Translations under genes and position numbers: made by a program
Origin: Kluyvera intermedia
Lineage (GTDB): Bacteria > Pseudomonadota > Gammaproteobacteria > Enterobacterales > Enterobacteriaceae
NCBI RefSeq assembly: GCF_034424175.1
Contig: NZ_CP139986.1
Coordinates: 4,030,001-4,094,000 of the forward strand
Length of the DNA stretch: 64,000 bases
Direction: 5' to 3'
Shown: in pieces, positions 26,633 to 35,989 of the stretch
Layout of the letters: every line of letters begins with the position of its first letter
Numbering within the stretch: the first letter of the stretch is position 1
Notes under the pieces: generated by a model
Seen by the model: the letters and a program-made list of their open reading frames with translations, nothing else
Told to the model about the DNA's origin: nothing
Database searches by the model: none

Positions 26633-27979
26633 TTATGCAACCTGTTGGCTCTCTTCTGCCGCCACACGCTGCGCTTCTTCATTTTCCTGCTCAAGCAACT
26701 GTTTTTCATACACTTTGAAGAACGGATAATAGATAATTGCCGATACGCAGACTAACAACACCACCAGAATCGCCGCACGGAAATCCCAGCCTAACGCCCA
26801 TGGGCCGCCTATAGGTGCTGGAGCCGTCCACGGTACCACTGAAATGACGCGACCAATCAGATCCAACTTCGCCGCCGACCAGGCGATAACGGCGTTCACC
26901 ATCGGTGCCAGCAGGAACGGAATAAAGAACACTGGGTTCATCACAATTGGCGTACCGAAAATCACCGGTTCGTTGATGTTGAATAAGCTAGGTACCACGC
27001 TCAGACGACCAATGGCGCGCAGGTGCGCTGAACGACTACGCAGATAGCAGAATACCAATCCCATCGTCGCCCCAGACCCGCCGACTACGATAAAGAAGGT
27101 CCAGAAAGCTTCCATAAAGATATGTGGCAACGGCATACCCTGTGCCAGCGCCGTTTGGTTTAAACCGAGGTTGGTTAACCAGAACATCTGCAGCATACCG
27201 GAAACAATTGCTGCGCCGTGGATACCCGCAAACCACAGCAGGTGACCGATCAGAACTGCCAGCAGAATCGCGGGTAAAGAGTCAGCCGCAGAAACCAGCG
27301 GTTTAAACAGCGACATAATAGCCTGAGGGATCAGCATATCGAACTGGCTCTGGATAAACAGACTCAGCGGATACAGCGTCAGCACGACGACTAATACCGG
27401 GATCAACAGATCGAATGAGTTTTTGATCATCGGCGGCACCTGATCCGGTAATCGGATCCCGATGTTGCGGACTTTCAGGAAACGCATCAGCTCAACACAG
27501 TAAACAGCCACCAGAATCGCGGTAAAAATACCGGTGCCTCCGAGGCTATCAACCGGCATATGCCCACTGGTTTTTGGTGCGGCTACCAGCAGGAATGCCA
27601 TGATCGACAGCATCGAGCACATGAAAGGATCAAGCTGGTTGGTTTTTTCGTAGTGTTTACCGAGGTTGTAGGATATTGCCGCGCAGATATAGATGGACAT
27701 GATGCCCATTGTCATATCAAACGGTGTCAGAATGCGGCCTTCAAATTCTTTCGCTAAATCTAACCACGCGCGGGCAAAGCCCCAGGTCGTATCCGGCGAG
27801 AAAGGCGGATAAGCGAAGACAAGCAGAAACGAACCCACAATCATGAAAGGCATAGCAGAGATAAAACCGTCACGGATAGCCATGACGTGGCGCTGAGAGG
27901 AAATTCGTCCTGCCACAGGACTTATGTAATTTTCTACAAAACGAAATATTAAATTAAATGCAGCGTGATTAGCAGACAT
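26633..27979 (-). CDS. PTS EIIC, lactose/cellobiose family, orphan
   Basis: 448 residues with about ten membrane segments, matching EIIC of the cellobiose (ChbC) type. Family marks include AIRDGFISAMPFMIVGS near 30, GIHGAAIVSGML in the middle and SLFNINEPVIFGTPIVMNP in the substrate loop. The start is the ATG at 27979 behind AGGAGGG. No EIIA or EIIB, glycosidase or regulator is adjacent, so phosphorylation would need partners encoded elsewhere. It is absent from K-12 at this place. The sugar is unknown. Confidence 0.88.
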   Translation of the reverse strand: MSANHAAFNLIFRFVENYISPVAGRISSQRHVMAIRDGFISAMPFMIVGSFLLVFAYPPFSPDTTWGFARAWLDLAKEFEGRILTPFDMTMGIMSIYICAAISYNLGKHYEKTNQLDPFMCSMLSIMAFLLVAAPKTSGHMPVDSLGGTGIFTAILVAVYCVELMRFLKVRNIGIRLPDQVPPMIKNSFDLLIPVLVVVLTLYPLSLFIQSQFDMLIPQAIMSLFKPLVSAADSLPAILLAVLIGHLLWFAGIHGAAIVSGMLQMFWLTNLGLNQTALAQGMPLPHIFMEAFWTFFIVVGGSGATMGLVFCYLRSRSAHLRAIGRLSVVPSLFNINEPVIFGTPIVMNPVFFIPFLLAPMVNAVIAWSAAKLDLIGRVISVVPWTAPAPIGGPWALGWDFRAAILVVLLVCVSAIIYYPFFKVYEKQLLEQENEEAQRVAAEESQQVA

Positions 27980-28316
27980 AGCAGCCCTCCTGACAGGCTT
28001 TAGACGTAAGCACAGCAACGATGATTTTGCCGACGCATAACTGGGCATACGATGAACTACCATGACGCACGGGTGTGTGGCCCGCATTGATGTTCATTTG
28101 AATACAGTTCATACACGGCTCTTATTATAGATACAAAGGAAGTTACCTCCGCAGTATCATTCGCCGCGCGAAGAACAGCAACCGGTTACAGTAACCGGTT
28201 GCATTGATTGTGAAGGAGATCCAGAAATCAAACATTTTTTGCACAACTCAGGTGCAATATTTACAACCCTGCTGGCTTTATGACAGAGTGGCTCGCCGAA
28301 ATATCAGGAGAAATCG
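27980..28316. promoter_or_regulatory. Divergent control region with 25-bp palindrome (EIIC / YbaK-like gene)
   Basis: 337 bases without a gene. At 28178-28202 two 12-base arms, GCAACCGGTTAC and its exact complement, flank a single A. Each arm contains AACCGGTT, the core seen in operators of LacI-family sugar regulators. Distance and placement suit control of the EIIC gene. No coding sequence is seen here. Confidence 0.55.
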
Positions 28317-28775
28317 ATGAGCCTACAGTCCGTACGAGAATTCTTTGCCGAGCACGCACCCGATATTGCCATTATCGAGCTGGAGCAAAGTACCGCAACC
28401 GTTGCGCTGGCGGCGGCCGCACACCAGGTTGAACCCGGGCAAATTGCTAAAACACTCTCATTAAAGATCAAGGATAAGGTCATTCTGGTCGTTGCGAAGG
28501 GCGATGCCCGGCTGGACAACAAGAAGTTGAAAGAGACTTTCGGGGCAAAAGCGCGGATGCTCAGTTGTGACGAAGTCGTCGAACTCACCGGGCACCCCGT
28601 CGGTGGGGTTTGCCCGTTTGGCCTGGAAAACCCTTTGGCCGTTTATTGCGACGTATCACTTAAACACTATGATGAAGTGCTTCCTGCCGCAGGAGCAATC
28701 CACAGTGCCGTTCGCATTTCCCCTCAGAGGATGGCTAGCCTCACCGCTGCGACGTGGGTGGATGTTTGTCTCTGA
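28317..28775 (+). CDS. YbaK/EbsC-family aminoacyl-tRNA deacylase-like protein
   Basis: 152 residues covering one complete YbaK/ProX-type domain: AKTLSLK near 44, the VVAKGDARLDNKKL segment, and the GGVCPFGL motif near 95, which forms the substrate loop. Family members hydrolyse mischarged tRNAs such as Cys-tRNA-Pro or Ala-tRNA-Pro; the specificity here is unknown. It diverges from the EIIC gene and converges on bglJ. Confidence 0.85.
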   Translation: MSLQSVREFFAEHAPDIAIIELEQSTATVALAAAAHQVEPGQIAKTLSLKIKDKVILVVAKGDARLDNKKLKETFGAKARMLSCDEVVELTGHPVGGVCPFGLENPLAVYCDVSLKHYDEVLPAAGAIHSAVRISPQRMASLTAATWVDVCL

Positions 28776-28785
28776 AAGATCACTT

Positions 28786-29466
28786 CTAAAGCGGACGGAG
28801 TAGAGACTGGGTGTAGGCAATATTTCTATCGGGCAACGATACCAATAAATCGGCCGCACTCAGTAGATCAACATCAGAATTTGCACCCAGCTTAGTCATC
28901 GCATTAAATTTGTGCGCACGAATAGTTTTGATGTTGCGGCCCAGCTGCTCGGCGATATCCATTAAAGAATAGCCATAGGTCATGTAGCGCAAAATCATAT
29001 TTTCAGTCGGACTGAGAAAATGGCTATCACTATGTTGTATAGAAGCATCTGTCCCTTTTTGCCCCTCAGCCTCAATAAACAGCGCTAGAATGCTTTGTCG
29101 CAGGCTAGACAACTCATTGGACTTGTTTAACACGCCATGAATGTAGATAGGTGAAAGCTGCTTGATAAGCTCAACCTCAGCTTTATCGTTAGCCAGAATT
29201 ATACGTATCATCTCAGGGTAGCGACGGGCTATTTCACCCATGGTGAATAAGCACTCGATGCGCATTTCTCGTGAACCGGATAAACTGCACACGACCGTAT
29301 CAAACTGGGTTTGGCGGAGTGCCTGCTTAAAGCTGGCAATAGAGCGAAAATAGTGAAATGTACAGTCGCCATCCTGGGTGCTTTTGAGCAGATGACGGAG
29401 GCCAACCTCTGTCATGATGCAATGTTCTATAATAGCGATGCACTGCTTCCTGCTGTGCTTTTCCAT
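28786..29466 (-). CDS. bglJ: LuxR-type transcriptional regulator BglJ
   Basis: 226 residues, E. coli BglJ has 225. An N-terminal receiver-like domain without the phosphorylation pocket of true response regulators is followed by a LuxR helix-turn-helix (LSPTENMILRYMTYGYSL, then IKTIRAHKFNAMTKLG). In E. coli it forms heterodimers with RcsB and relieves H-NS silencing at bgl. Its start lies 40 bases inside yjjQ, so the pair is one operon. Confidence 0.92.
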   Translation of the reverse strand: MEKHSRKQCIAIIEHCIMTEVGLRHLLKSTQDGDCTFHYFRSIASFKQALRQTQFDTVVCSLSGSREMRIECLFTMGEIARRYPEMIRIILANDKAEVELIKQLSPIYIHGVLNKSNELSSLRQSILALFIEAEGQKGTDASIQHSDSHFLSPTENMILRYMTYGYSLMDIAEQLGRNIKTIRAHKFNAMTKLGANSDVDLLSAADLLVSLPDRNIAYTQSLLRPL

Positions 29467-30152
29467 TCGGCCTGTTCTCCATAAGCTGAGTAGAGATTAA
29501 GTTCCTTCATCCCTTGATTGCTATTGATCCAAGCGTACATTTCAGCATTACTGCGCAGGGAAAGACGGCGCATCGCGCTATTTTTCTGTGCACTAATGGT
29601 TTTATTACTCTTTTTCAACAATGCAGCAATCTGGTTGATTCCCCATCCTTTCGCTAATAAACGCAGTACTTTACGTTCTGAGAGCGTCAGTATCACTAAA
29701 CGGTCGCTGTCACTTTCAATCTCATCATTATTTTGTAATGAAAGCAGCGTCTGGCTGATGTTTTCTGTACTGACACCACTCTGCTGGATGGCCTTTATGA
29801 CGCGATCAACCGAATCAGAATCGGAGAGTAAGGTACTTTCCGGCCGCATAAGAAATTCAACCGCTAAGGAATAATATTGCCGGCTAATCATAAATACCCA
29901 ATGGATATCACGATACTGCGACAATAGCGTATAGTATTGTTCACAGAGCGCACGCGGGTGTCTGATATCGCCTGAGAAATCAATAATAACAACATCAGTA
30001 CGCCGAAGTTGAAGCAGCGTTAACTCTTCCAGAGACTGACAAAAATTAAGTTCATAATCGGGAAAATGTGCTCCCATGATGGTACTAAGCCCGGACTGCA
30101 TAACCGGTATCTTGCTAATTATCACCGCGAACTTACAGAACTCTGGCGACAT
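29427..30152 (-). CDS. yjjQ: LuxR-type transcriptional regulator YjjQ
   Basis: 241 residues, the E. coli length. N-terminal receiver-like domain and C-terminal LuxR helix-turn-helix (LTLSERKVLRLLAKGWG, NKTISAQKNSAMRRLSL). In E. coli it represses motility and capsule genes, and yjjQ-bglJ is silenced by H-NS. The A/T-rich 274-base stretch upstream (30153-30426) agrees with H-NS control; nothing coding is visible in it. Confidence 0.92.
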   Translation of the reverse strand: MSPEFCKFAVIISKIPVMQSGLSTIMGAHFPDYELNFCQSLEELTLLQLRRTDVVIIDFSGDIRHPRALCEQYYTLLSQYRDIHWVFMISRQYYSLAVEFLMRPESTLLSDSDSVDRVIKAIQQSGVSTENISQTLLSLQNNDEIESDSDRLVILTLSERKVLRLLAKGWGINQIAALLKKSNKTISAQKNSAMRRLSLRSNAEMYAWINSNQGMKELNLYSAYGEQAEWKSTAGSSASLL

Positions 30153-30426
30153 AAAACCTCCGTATCCATTCGAAGATTCACTTCCTGAATATAAAACTCT
30201 TTTACGTGGGAGAAAATATTATCAGAAAAATAAACCCATCCGTTTCCATTTCCTTTGGTGCAATTTTATTTCGATAATCAAAAGCCAATAAATTATGTTG
30301 CTACACGGATGTACTGGCAGGATTGATTCGTGGAGTATGGCATATCAAATTACACGCAATAACTTAGAAAATATTAATAATGTCGTAAGCAAAATTAAAA
30401 TAGATGGATTATATTTCCTACCTTAG

Positions 30427-31314
30427 TTACATTCTCAGCTTGAATTCTTTTGGGGTCATACCTCCCCGCTTGCGGAAAAAACGAGAGAAGTAAGTTACAT
30501 CACTAAATCCTAGATAATCAGAGACCTGCGTGATCGTCATACTGGTGTACTGCAGGCTTCTTTTTGCCTCCAGTAACAGACGCTGATGTAATACCCCCAG
30601 CGCACTGGTACCGTGAAACTCCCGGCATAGGCTGTTCAGGTAGGTGGTCGATATTCCCAGTTTTTGCGCGTACTCCGCCAGAGAAAGATGTTCACGATAG
30701 TGACTTTCAATCAGCCGGGCAAATTGACGCAGCACTCCGCGTTTACGTTCACTTTTATCCTCCACAGCCACAGGCTTCGTCCCTTGCCTGTTTAACCACA
30801 CCAGCAACGCGCTTAGCAATGAATAGAGCATCATCTCCCGCGCATCATTCTCCTGTGTATACTCGTCAAGCAGCGCCGCGAAGACGGTATGGATATGCCT
30901 GCTCGAAAGCTTAACCGGAATACAGATTGGTAAGTTGAGCACATCAAGTTGACGGCCAAACTGCGTCTCAAGCTGGCTCAGCAGCGGCAATGCCAATGAG
31001 AGAACATATCCCTGAGTCCCCGGCGAAAAGCGAAAACCATGGACACACAGCGAGGGCACGACCTGAATGCTCGCTTCGTTAACCACTCGTCGCGTTCCCT
31101 CAATATCAATCTCCGCCTGGCCTTTATGCAGGTACAGTAATTGCACCAGCTCAACGTGCTGATGCACCCGGATATGCCAGGAATACAGGCTGCTGCGTTT
31201 AAGAATCGATTCGCAGTGCAACAGGTCGGGCGTCGGCCAACCGCGATGTTCGCCATAGAGCTTAAACACCGGCACGCTATCTGGTGTCATCTGCGCAACG
31301 CCCACTCGTTTCAT
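30427..31314 (-). CDS. pobR: AraC-family regulator of 4-hydroxybenzoate catabolism (PobR-like)
   Basis: 295 residues. N-terminal cupin-like effector domain (HIRVHQHVELVQLLYLHKG near 47-65) and C-terminal AraC/XylS DNA-binding domain with two helix-turn-helix motifs (SLAEYAQKLGISTTYLN; TQVSDYLGFSDVTYFSRFFRK). It starts 3 bases after pobA, and the pobA end (GGTGGAG) serves as its ribosome binding site, so both are co-transcribed. By family and context it should activate pobA with 4-hydroxybenzoate; the inducer is inferred. Confidence 0.85.
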   Translation of the reverse strand: MKRVGVAQMTPDSVPVFKLYGEHRGWPTPDLLHCESILKRSSLYSWHIRVHQHVELVQLLYLHKGQAEIDIEGTRRVVNEASIQVVPSLCVHGFRFSPGTQGYVLSLALPLLSQLETQFGRQLDVLNLPICIPVKLSSRHIHTVFAALLDEYTQENDAREMMLYSLLSALLVWLNRQGTKPVAVEDKSERKRGVLRQFARLIESHYREHLSLAEYAQKLGISTTYLNSLCREFHGTSALGVLHQRLLLEAKRSLQYTSMTITQVSDYLGFSDVTYFSRFFRKRGGMTPKEFKLRM

Positions 31315-31317
31315 CTT

Positions 31318-32502
31318 TTACTCCACCGTTTCATAGGGCAACCCGACATAGTTTTCAGCAATAGTTGTCAGGCCCGCACGCGACCCCAGATAGTACTGAC
31401 GATCGGCTTCCTGCATTTTCTTGTCAAACGCGTTCTTGTTCTGAAAGTCATGCAGCAAGTGGGTCATAAACCAACTGAAGCGCTCGCCTTTCCATACCCG
31501 GTTCAGCGCCAGTTGCGAATACTGACTCAGCAGGTCTGCACGCCCGTGATGGTAATACTGACGCAGAATACGCCACAGATAGTTTACGTCCGACACCGCC
31601 AGATTCAGCCCCTTGGCACCGGTGGGTGGAACGATATGCGCAGCATCCCCAACAAGGAACATACGACCAAACTGCATCGGTTCCACCACATAGCTGCGCA
31701 GCGGCGCAATGCTCTTCTCAAGTGAGTGACCAGTCACTAACTTTTGGCCTAATTCATCCGGTAATCGGCATTTCAGCTCGTTCCAGAAACGTTCGTCCGT
31801 CCACTGCTCCACCTTATCGGTAAGCGGCACCTGCAAATAATAGCGGCTTCTGGTTAGTGAGCGCTGACTACACAAAACAAACCCACGCTCATGATGGGCA
31901 TAAATCAGTTCCGGATTCACCGGCGGCGTGTCCGACAGAAGACCCAACCAGCCGAACGGCCAGACGCTTTCATACTCCCGCAAAATTTCACGGGGAATGT
32001 TTTGCCGTGAAACGCCATGGAATCCATCACAGCCTGCGACAAAATCACACTCAATTTTGCCTCGCTCGCCATTGTGCATAAATGTCACGGATGGCTTATC
32101 ACTTTTCAGGTCATGCAGTTCAACCTGCTCAACACCATAAATCGTCGGTGCGCCGCTGGACTGCCGCGCTTCCATAAGGTCGCGGGTCACCTCTGTTTGG
32201 CCATACACCATCACGCTCTTACCGTGCGTCAGTTCACTCAACGCGACCGGAATACGTTGTCCGGCAAACAGAAATTCGACACCGTGATGAATCAACCCTT
32301 CAGCGTCCATCCGGCGGGAAACACCCGCTTCACGCAATAGCTCAACGGTGCCATTTTCCAGGATGCCTGCGCGAATACGTCCCAGAACATACTCTGGCGT
32401 CTGGCGCTCAAGTATCACGGTTTTAATCCCGGCATTATGCAGCAACTGCCCAAGCAGCAGCCCGGAAGGTCCAGCACCGATAATAACGACTTGCGTGTTC
32501 AT
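31318..32502 (-). CDS. pobA: 4-hydroxybenzoate 3-monooxygenase PobA
   Basis: 394 residues, the same length as the Pseudomonas enzyme. This flavoprotein hydroxylates 4-hydroxybenzoate to protocatechuate with NADPH and oxygen. FAD motifs: GAGPSG (9-14), AGCDGFHG near 160, and GDAAHIVPPTGAKGLNLA near 286. Substrate residues equivalent to Tyr201, Ser212, Arg214, Tyr222 and Tyr385 are present in ELIYAHH, CSQRS, RSRYYLQ and AENYVGLPY. No protocatechuate-cleaving genes are in the window. It is an insertion relative to K-12, between yjjQ-bglJ and yjjP. Confidence 0.95.
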   Translation of the reverse strand: MNTQVVIIGAGPSGLLLGQLLHNAGIKTVILERQTPEYVLGRIRAGILENGTVELLREAGVSRRMDAEGLIHHGVEFLFAGQRIPVALSELTHGKSVMVYGQTEVTRDLMEARQSSGAPTIYGVEQVELHDLKSDKPSVTFMHNGERGKIECDFVAGCDGFHGVSRQNIPREILREYESVWPFGWLGLLSDTPPVNPELIYAHHERGFVLCSQRSLTRSRYYLQVPLTDKVEQWTDERFWNELKCRLPDELGQKLVTGHSLEKSIAPLRSYVVEPMQFGRMFLVGDAAHIVPPTGAKGLNLAVSDVNYLWRILRQYYHHGRADLLSQYSQLALNRVWKGERFSWFMTHLLHDFQNKNAFDKKMQEADRQYYLGSRAGLTTIAENYVGLPYETVE

Positions 32503-32615
32503 AGGATGGCCTCACACTCTGGTTAATTATTTGTTTGTTTTTTGTATTTATAAAGTTTCAGAGTGCATTTTTGATAACTCGATGATGAAAAAGAAGGCCA
32601 GAATCCGTTCAAAAA

Positions 32616-32639
32616 TTGCACTTTCGAACAGTTTTGCAA
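32616..32639. promoter_or_regulatory. Possible operator between pobA and yjjP
   Basis: TTGCA (32616-32620) and TGCAA (32635-32639) form an inverted pair around a central TTCGAA (32623-32628). It lies in the 279-base divergent spacer, about 115-135 bases before pobA. It could be a PobR site; this is only a guess from symmetry. Confidence 0.25.
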
Positions 32640-32781
32640 AAGTGTGGGCGGCATCAACTCTTTGACTCTGCGTAAATGTCGCCGAATTTTTGCACATTGT
32701 TTGATCACGACCGGATAGCCCCATCGCGCGCTTCGGGTACAAGTAGGTGATACACAGGCGTTCTCGGTATCAGGATCATTA

Positions 32782-33558
32782 ATGGAAATCGATCAGTCAG
32801 AACAGCGCATCATTACGCGGCTCTGTATTCAGTGCGGAATTTTCCTGTTACAACACGGAGCGGAAAGTGCGCTGGTAGAAGAGTTATCCACGCGGCTTGG
32901 CCTTGCGCTAGGCATGGACAGCGTCGAAAGTGCCATCTCGTCCAACGCCATTGTGCTCACCACGATTAAAGACGGGCAGTGTCTCACCTCGACGCGTAAA
33001 AATAGCGATCGCGGCATTAACATGCACATGGTGACTGAAGTTCAGCACATCGTCATTATGACCGAGCATAAGTTGTTGGATCATAAAGATGTTGAGAAGC
33101 GCTTCACGCACATTAAACCCCTGCGCTACCCTCGCTGGTTGGTGGTGCTGATGGTTGGGCTATCCTGCGCCTGTTTCTGCAAGCTCAATAACGGCGGCTG
33201 GGACGGAGCATTTGTCACCCTCTGCGCCAGCACTGTCGCCATGTATATCCGCCAGTTGCTTACCCATCGCTCAATGCACCCGCAGATTAACTTCGGCCTG
33301 ACGGCCTTCGTTGCCACCACGGTTTCCGGTCTGATGCTGCAACTTCCCGCTTTCCAGCAGACCTCAACCGTCGCCATGGCGGCAAGCGTACTGCTATTGG
33401 TTCCCGGCTTTCCGCTGATTAACTCGGTAGCCGACATGTTCAAAGGCCATATCAATACCGGTCTGGCGCGCTGGGCAATTGCCAGCCTCCTGACGCTTGC
33501 GACCTGCGTCGGCGTGGTGATGGCCATGACCTTATGGGGGCTGCGCGGATGGGTATAA
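32782..33558 (+). CDS. yjjP: Succinate exporter subunit YjjP (ThrE family)
   Basis: 258 residues, E. coli 256. A cytoplasmic N-terminal domain of about 110 residues (DSVESAISSNAIVLTT) precedes about five membrane segments, including VLLLVPGFPLINSVADMFKGH, the conserved ThrE/DUF1212 signature. With YjjB it exports succinate in E. coli. Its end overlaps yjjB by 10 bases. Confidence 0.94.
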   Translation: MEIDQSEQRIITRLCIQCGIFLLQHGAESALVEELSTRLGLALGMDSVESAISSNAIVLTTIKDGQCLTSTRKNSDRGINMHMVTEVQHIVIMTEHKLLDHKDVEKRFTHIKPLRYPRWLVVLMVGLSCACFCKLNNGGWDGAFVTLCASTVAMYIRQLLTHRSMHPQINFGLTAFVATTVSGLMLQLPAFQQTSTVAMAASVLLLVPGFPLINSVADMFKGHINTGLARWAIASLLTLATCVGVVMAMTLWGLRGWV

Positions 33559-34022
33559 TCGATTTTCTATTACTGCTGGCACAGGATATGGTGCTATCGG
33601 CCATTCCGGCCGTCGGCTTTGCGATGGTGTTTAACGTCCCGCACCGCGCGCTGCCCTGGTGTGCGTTGCTGGGTGCCATTGGCCACGCATCACGCTTTGT
33701 GATGATGACGGCGGGCTTTAATATTGAGTGGGCCACTTTCCTGGCCGCGATGTTAGTCGGCAGCATCGGTATTCAGTGGTCGCGCTGGTATCTGGCGCAT
33801 CCTAAAATTTTTACCGTGGCCGCAGTTATCCCCATGTTCCCCGGAATCTCCGCCTACACCGCAATGATATCTGCGGTCAAAATCAGCCATTTTGGTTATT
33901 CCGAAGAGATGATGATCACACTGCTGAGCAACTTCCTTAAGGCCTCATCCATCGTCGGCGCGCTCTCCGTCGGCCTGTCAATTCCAGGACTGTGGCTGTA
34001 TCGCAAGCGCCCGCGGGTTTAA
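33549..34022 (+). CDS. yjjB: Succinate exporter subunit YjjB (DUF3815)
   Basis: 157 residues with four to five membrane segments and the conserved VIPMFPGISAYTAM stretch near residue 91. It supplies the C-terminal half of what is a single ThrE protein elsewhere. The ATG at 33549 (MGIIDFLLLLAQDM) fits the E. coli start and lies inside the end of yjjP, indicating translational coupling; an earlier ATG at 33534 is less likely. Confidence 0.93.
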   Translation: MGIIDFLLLLAQDMVLSAIPAVGFAMVFNVPHRALPWCALLGAIGHASRFVMMTAGFNIEWATFLAAMLVGSIGIQWSRWYLAHPKIFTVAAVIPMFPGISAYTAMISAVKISHFGYSEEMMITLLSNFLKASSIVGALSVGLSIPGLWLYRKRPRV

Positions 34023-34138
34023 CATCAAGGGCGGTACACGAGAGTGCCGCCCTGACTCAACCTTGTGCTACTATGTGCAGTATTCGTGCGGATTTCCCCG
34101 CATCCTTCCCGTTGTTTTTTCTGTATTGAGATAGTGTT

Positions 34139-34678
34139 ATGTCTTCTCGTATTTTAACACCTAACGTGATTGGTATTGACGCATTCAGCGCCGATCCCGT
34201 GGCGATTCTTGCGCAAACCCAGGGCGGGGCGCTCGCGGTGTTTGCCAATAATCAGCCCGCGTTCTATGCCATTACGCAAGAACGACTGGCGCAACTACTG
34301 GCACTGGAAGAAAAGCTATCGCGTCCTGGCAGCGACGTGACGCTGGATGCACAGTTCTTTGAAGAACCGGCCCCCGCCCCCATTTCAGTACCGATGGGTA
34401 AATTTGCCATGTACGCGGGCTGGCAGCCAGATGCAGAATTTCTGCGCCTTTCTGCGCTGTGGGGCATTGCCCTTAGCGAACCGGTGACGCCGGAAGAACT
34501 GGCCTCGTTCGTCGCCTACTGGCAGGCGGAGGGGAAAGTGTTCCATCACGTCCAATGGCAGCAAAAGCTGGCGCGCAGCGTACAAATGGGCCGAGCAAAC
34601 AACGGCAATCAGACGCGCCGCGATATCAATACGGTCAGTGAACCTGACAATCATATTCCACCGGGTTTCAGAGGTTGA
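34139..34678 (+). CDS. dnaT: Primosomal protein DnaT
   Basis: 179 residues, the E. coli length. It helps load DnaC-DnaB at stalled forks in the PriA pathway. N-terminal MSSRILTPNVIGIDAF and a C-terminal single-strand-binding domain around GWQPDAEFLRLSALWG are complete. It is 2 bases upstream of dnaC in one operon. A GC hairpin AGGGCGG / CCGCCCT near 34027-34053 separates it from yjjB. Confidence 0.96.
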   Translation: MSSRILTPNVIGIDAFSADPVAILAQTQGGALAVFANNQPAFYAITQERLAQLLALEEKLSRPGSDVTLDAQFFEEPAPAPISVPMGKFAMYAGWQPDAEFLRLSALWGIALSEPVTPEELASFVAYWQAEGKVFHHVQWQQKLARSVQMGRANNGNQTRRDINTVSEPDNHIPPGFRG

Positions 34679-34680
34679 GC

Positions 34681-35418
34681 ATGAAAGACGTTGGCGAATT
34701 AATGAAACGCTTGCAGAAGATGATGCCAGCACACATCAAACCGGCATTTAAAACCGGTGAAGAACTGCTGGCCTGGCAAAAGGAACAGGGTGAAATACGC
34801 GCCGCCGCGCTGGCGCGTGAAAATCGCGCCATGAAGATGCAGCGCACCTTTAACCGTTCCGGCATTCGTCCACTGCACCAGAACTGCTCGTTTGATAACT
34901 ACCGCGTTGAAAATGAAGGCCAGATGAACGCCCTGTCGAAAGCCCGTCAATACGTTGACGAGTTCGACGGCAACATCGCGAGCTTTATCTTTTCTGGCAA
35001 ACCGGGCACCGGCAAAAATCACCTCGCCGCCGCCATTTGTAACGAGCTGCTGCTGCGCGGGAAATCAGTATTGATCATCACCGTTGCCGACATTATGTCA
35101 GCGATGAAAGAGACCTTCGGCAACCGGGAAACCAGTGAAGAACAACTGCTGAGCGATCTCAGTAATGTTGATCTGTTGGTGATCGATGAGATCGGTATGC
35201 AAACCGAATCGCGCTATGAAAAAGTGATCATTAACCAGATCGTCGATCGCCGTTCTTCCTCTAAGCGCCCGACCGGTATGCTAACCAACAGTAACCTCGA
35301 AGAGATGAATAAAATGCTGGGCGAACGAGTGATGGATCGTATGCGTCTGGGCAACAGCCTTTGGGTTATCTTTAACTGGGACAGCTACCGCAGCCGCGTT
35401 ACCGGGAAAGAGTATTAA
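34681..35418 (+). CDS. dnaC: DNA helicase loader DnaC
   Basis: 245 residues. An AAA+ ATPase that loads the DnaB hexamer on single-stranded DNA. The N-terminal helicase-binding part (about 1-75) precedes Walker A GKPGTGKNH (Lys112), Walker B LLVIDEIG near 164-171, and the arginine-containing GERVMDRMRLG near 216. The ATG at 34681 follows an AGAGGT ribosome binding site and matches the E. coli N-terminus; an upstream in-frame ATG (34675) overlaps the dnaT stop and is less likely. Confidence 0.97.
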   Translation: MKDVGELMKRLQKMMPAHIKPAFKTGEELLAWQKEQGEIRAAALARENRAMKMQRTFNRSGIRPLHQNCSFDNYRVENEGQMNALSKARQYVDEFDGNIASFIFSGKPGTGKNHLAAAICNELLLRGKSVLIITVADIMSAMKETFGNRETSEEQLLSDLSNVDLLVIDEIGMQTESRYEKVIINQIVDRRSSSKRPTGMLTNSNLEEMNKMLGERVMDRMRLGNSLWVIFNWDSYRSRVTGKEY

Positions 35419-35486
35419 GATAAATCTGGTGAATGAGAAGCGTATACTCATCAGGTTAACTTTTACTAGCACACACGAGTACAGCC

Positions 35487-35978
35487 ATGAAATCAGTAAA
35501 ATCGATGCTTTGCCGCGCCATCATTGCTAGCGCATTTATTTCTACGGCGGCAGGTGCCGTATCGTTAAATGATCTGAGCAGCGCGGCAAGTCAGCTTACC
35601 GGCGGCAGCAGTACCTCCCAAAGCGGCGGAACTTCTCTGTCTTCACTGACCAGCCTGCTTAACGGCGGCAGCCAATCCCTAAGCTCAAGCACCATGAACA
35701 ACGCAGCCGGCATCATGCAGTACTGCGCTAAGCAGAAACTGGCTTCAGTGACTGACGTGAACAACGTGAAAGACCAGGTGCTGGATAAACTCGGCCTCAA
35801 CACCCAGGCTGAACAGAAAAAAGATACCGGTTATATGGACGGTATTGCAGGCTTGCTGAACGCCAAAGACGGTCAGAAGTTGGATCTCGATAGCCTGGGC
35901 AACTCCGAACTGGGTAAAAAAGTGAAAACCAAAGCCTGTGATCTGGTGCTAAAACAGGGCGTTAACTTCCTCTCCTGA
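35487..35978 (+). CDS. yjjA: Periplasmic protein YjjA (DUF2501)
   Basis: 163 residues. Signal peptide with cleavage after AGA (residue 24). Serine/glycine-rich low-complexity part (about 30-68), then a helical domain with two cysteines (CAKQKL and KACDLV) that may form a disulfide. Function unknown. A TATACT -10-like hexamer lies in the 68-base gap after dnaC. Confidence 0.9.
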   Translation: MKSVKSMLCRAIIASAFISTAAGAVSLNDLSSAASQLTGGSSTSQSGGTSLSSLTSLLNGGSQSLSSSTMNNAAGIMQYCAKQKLASVTDVNNVKDQVLDKLGLNTQAEQKKDTGYMDGIAGLLNAKDGQKLDLDSLGNSELGKKVKTKACDLVLKQGVNFLS

Positions 35979-35989
35979 TGCCTTTCCTG

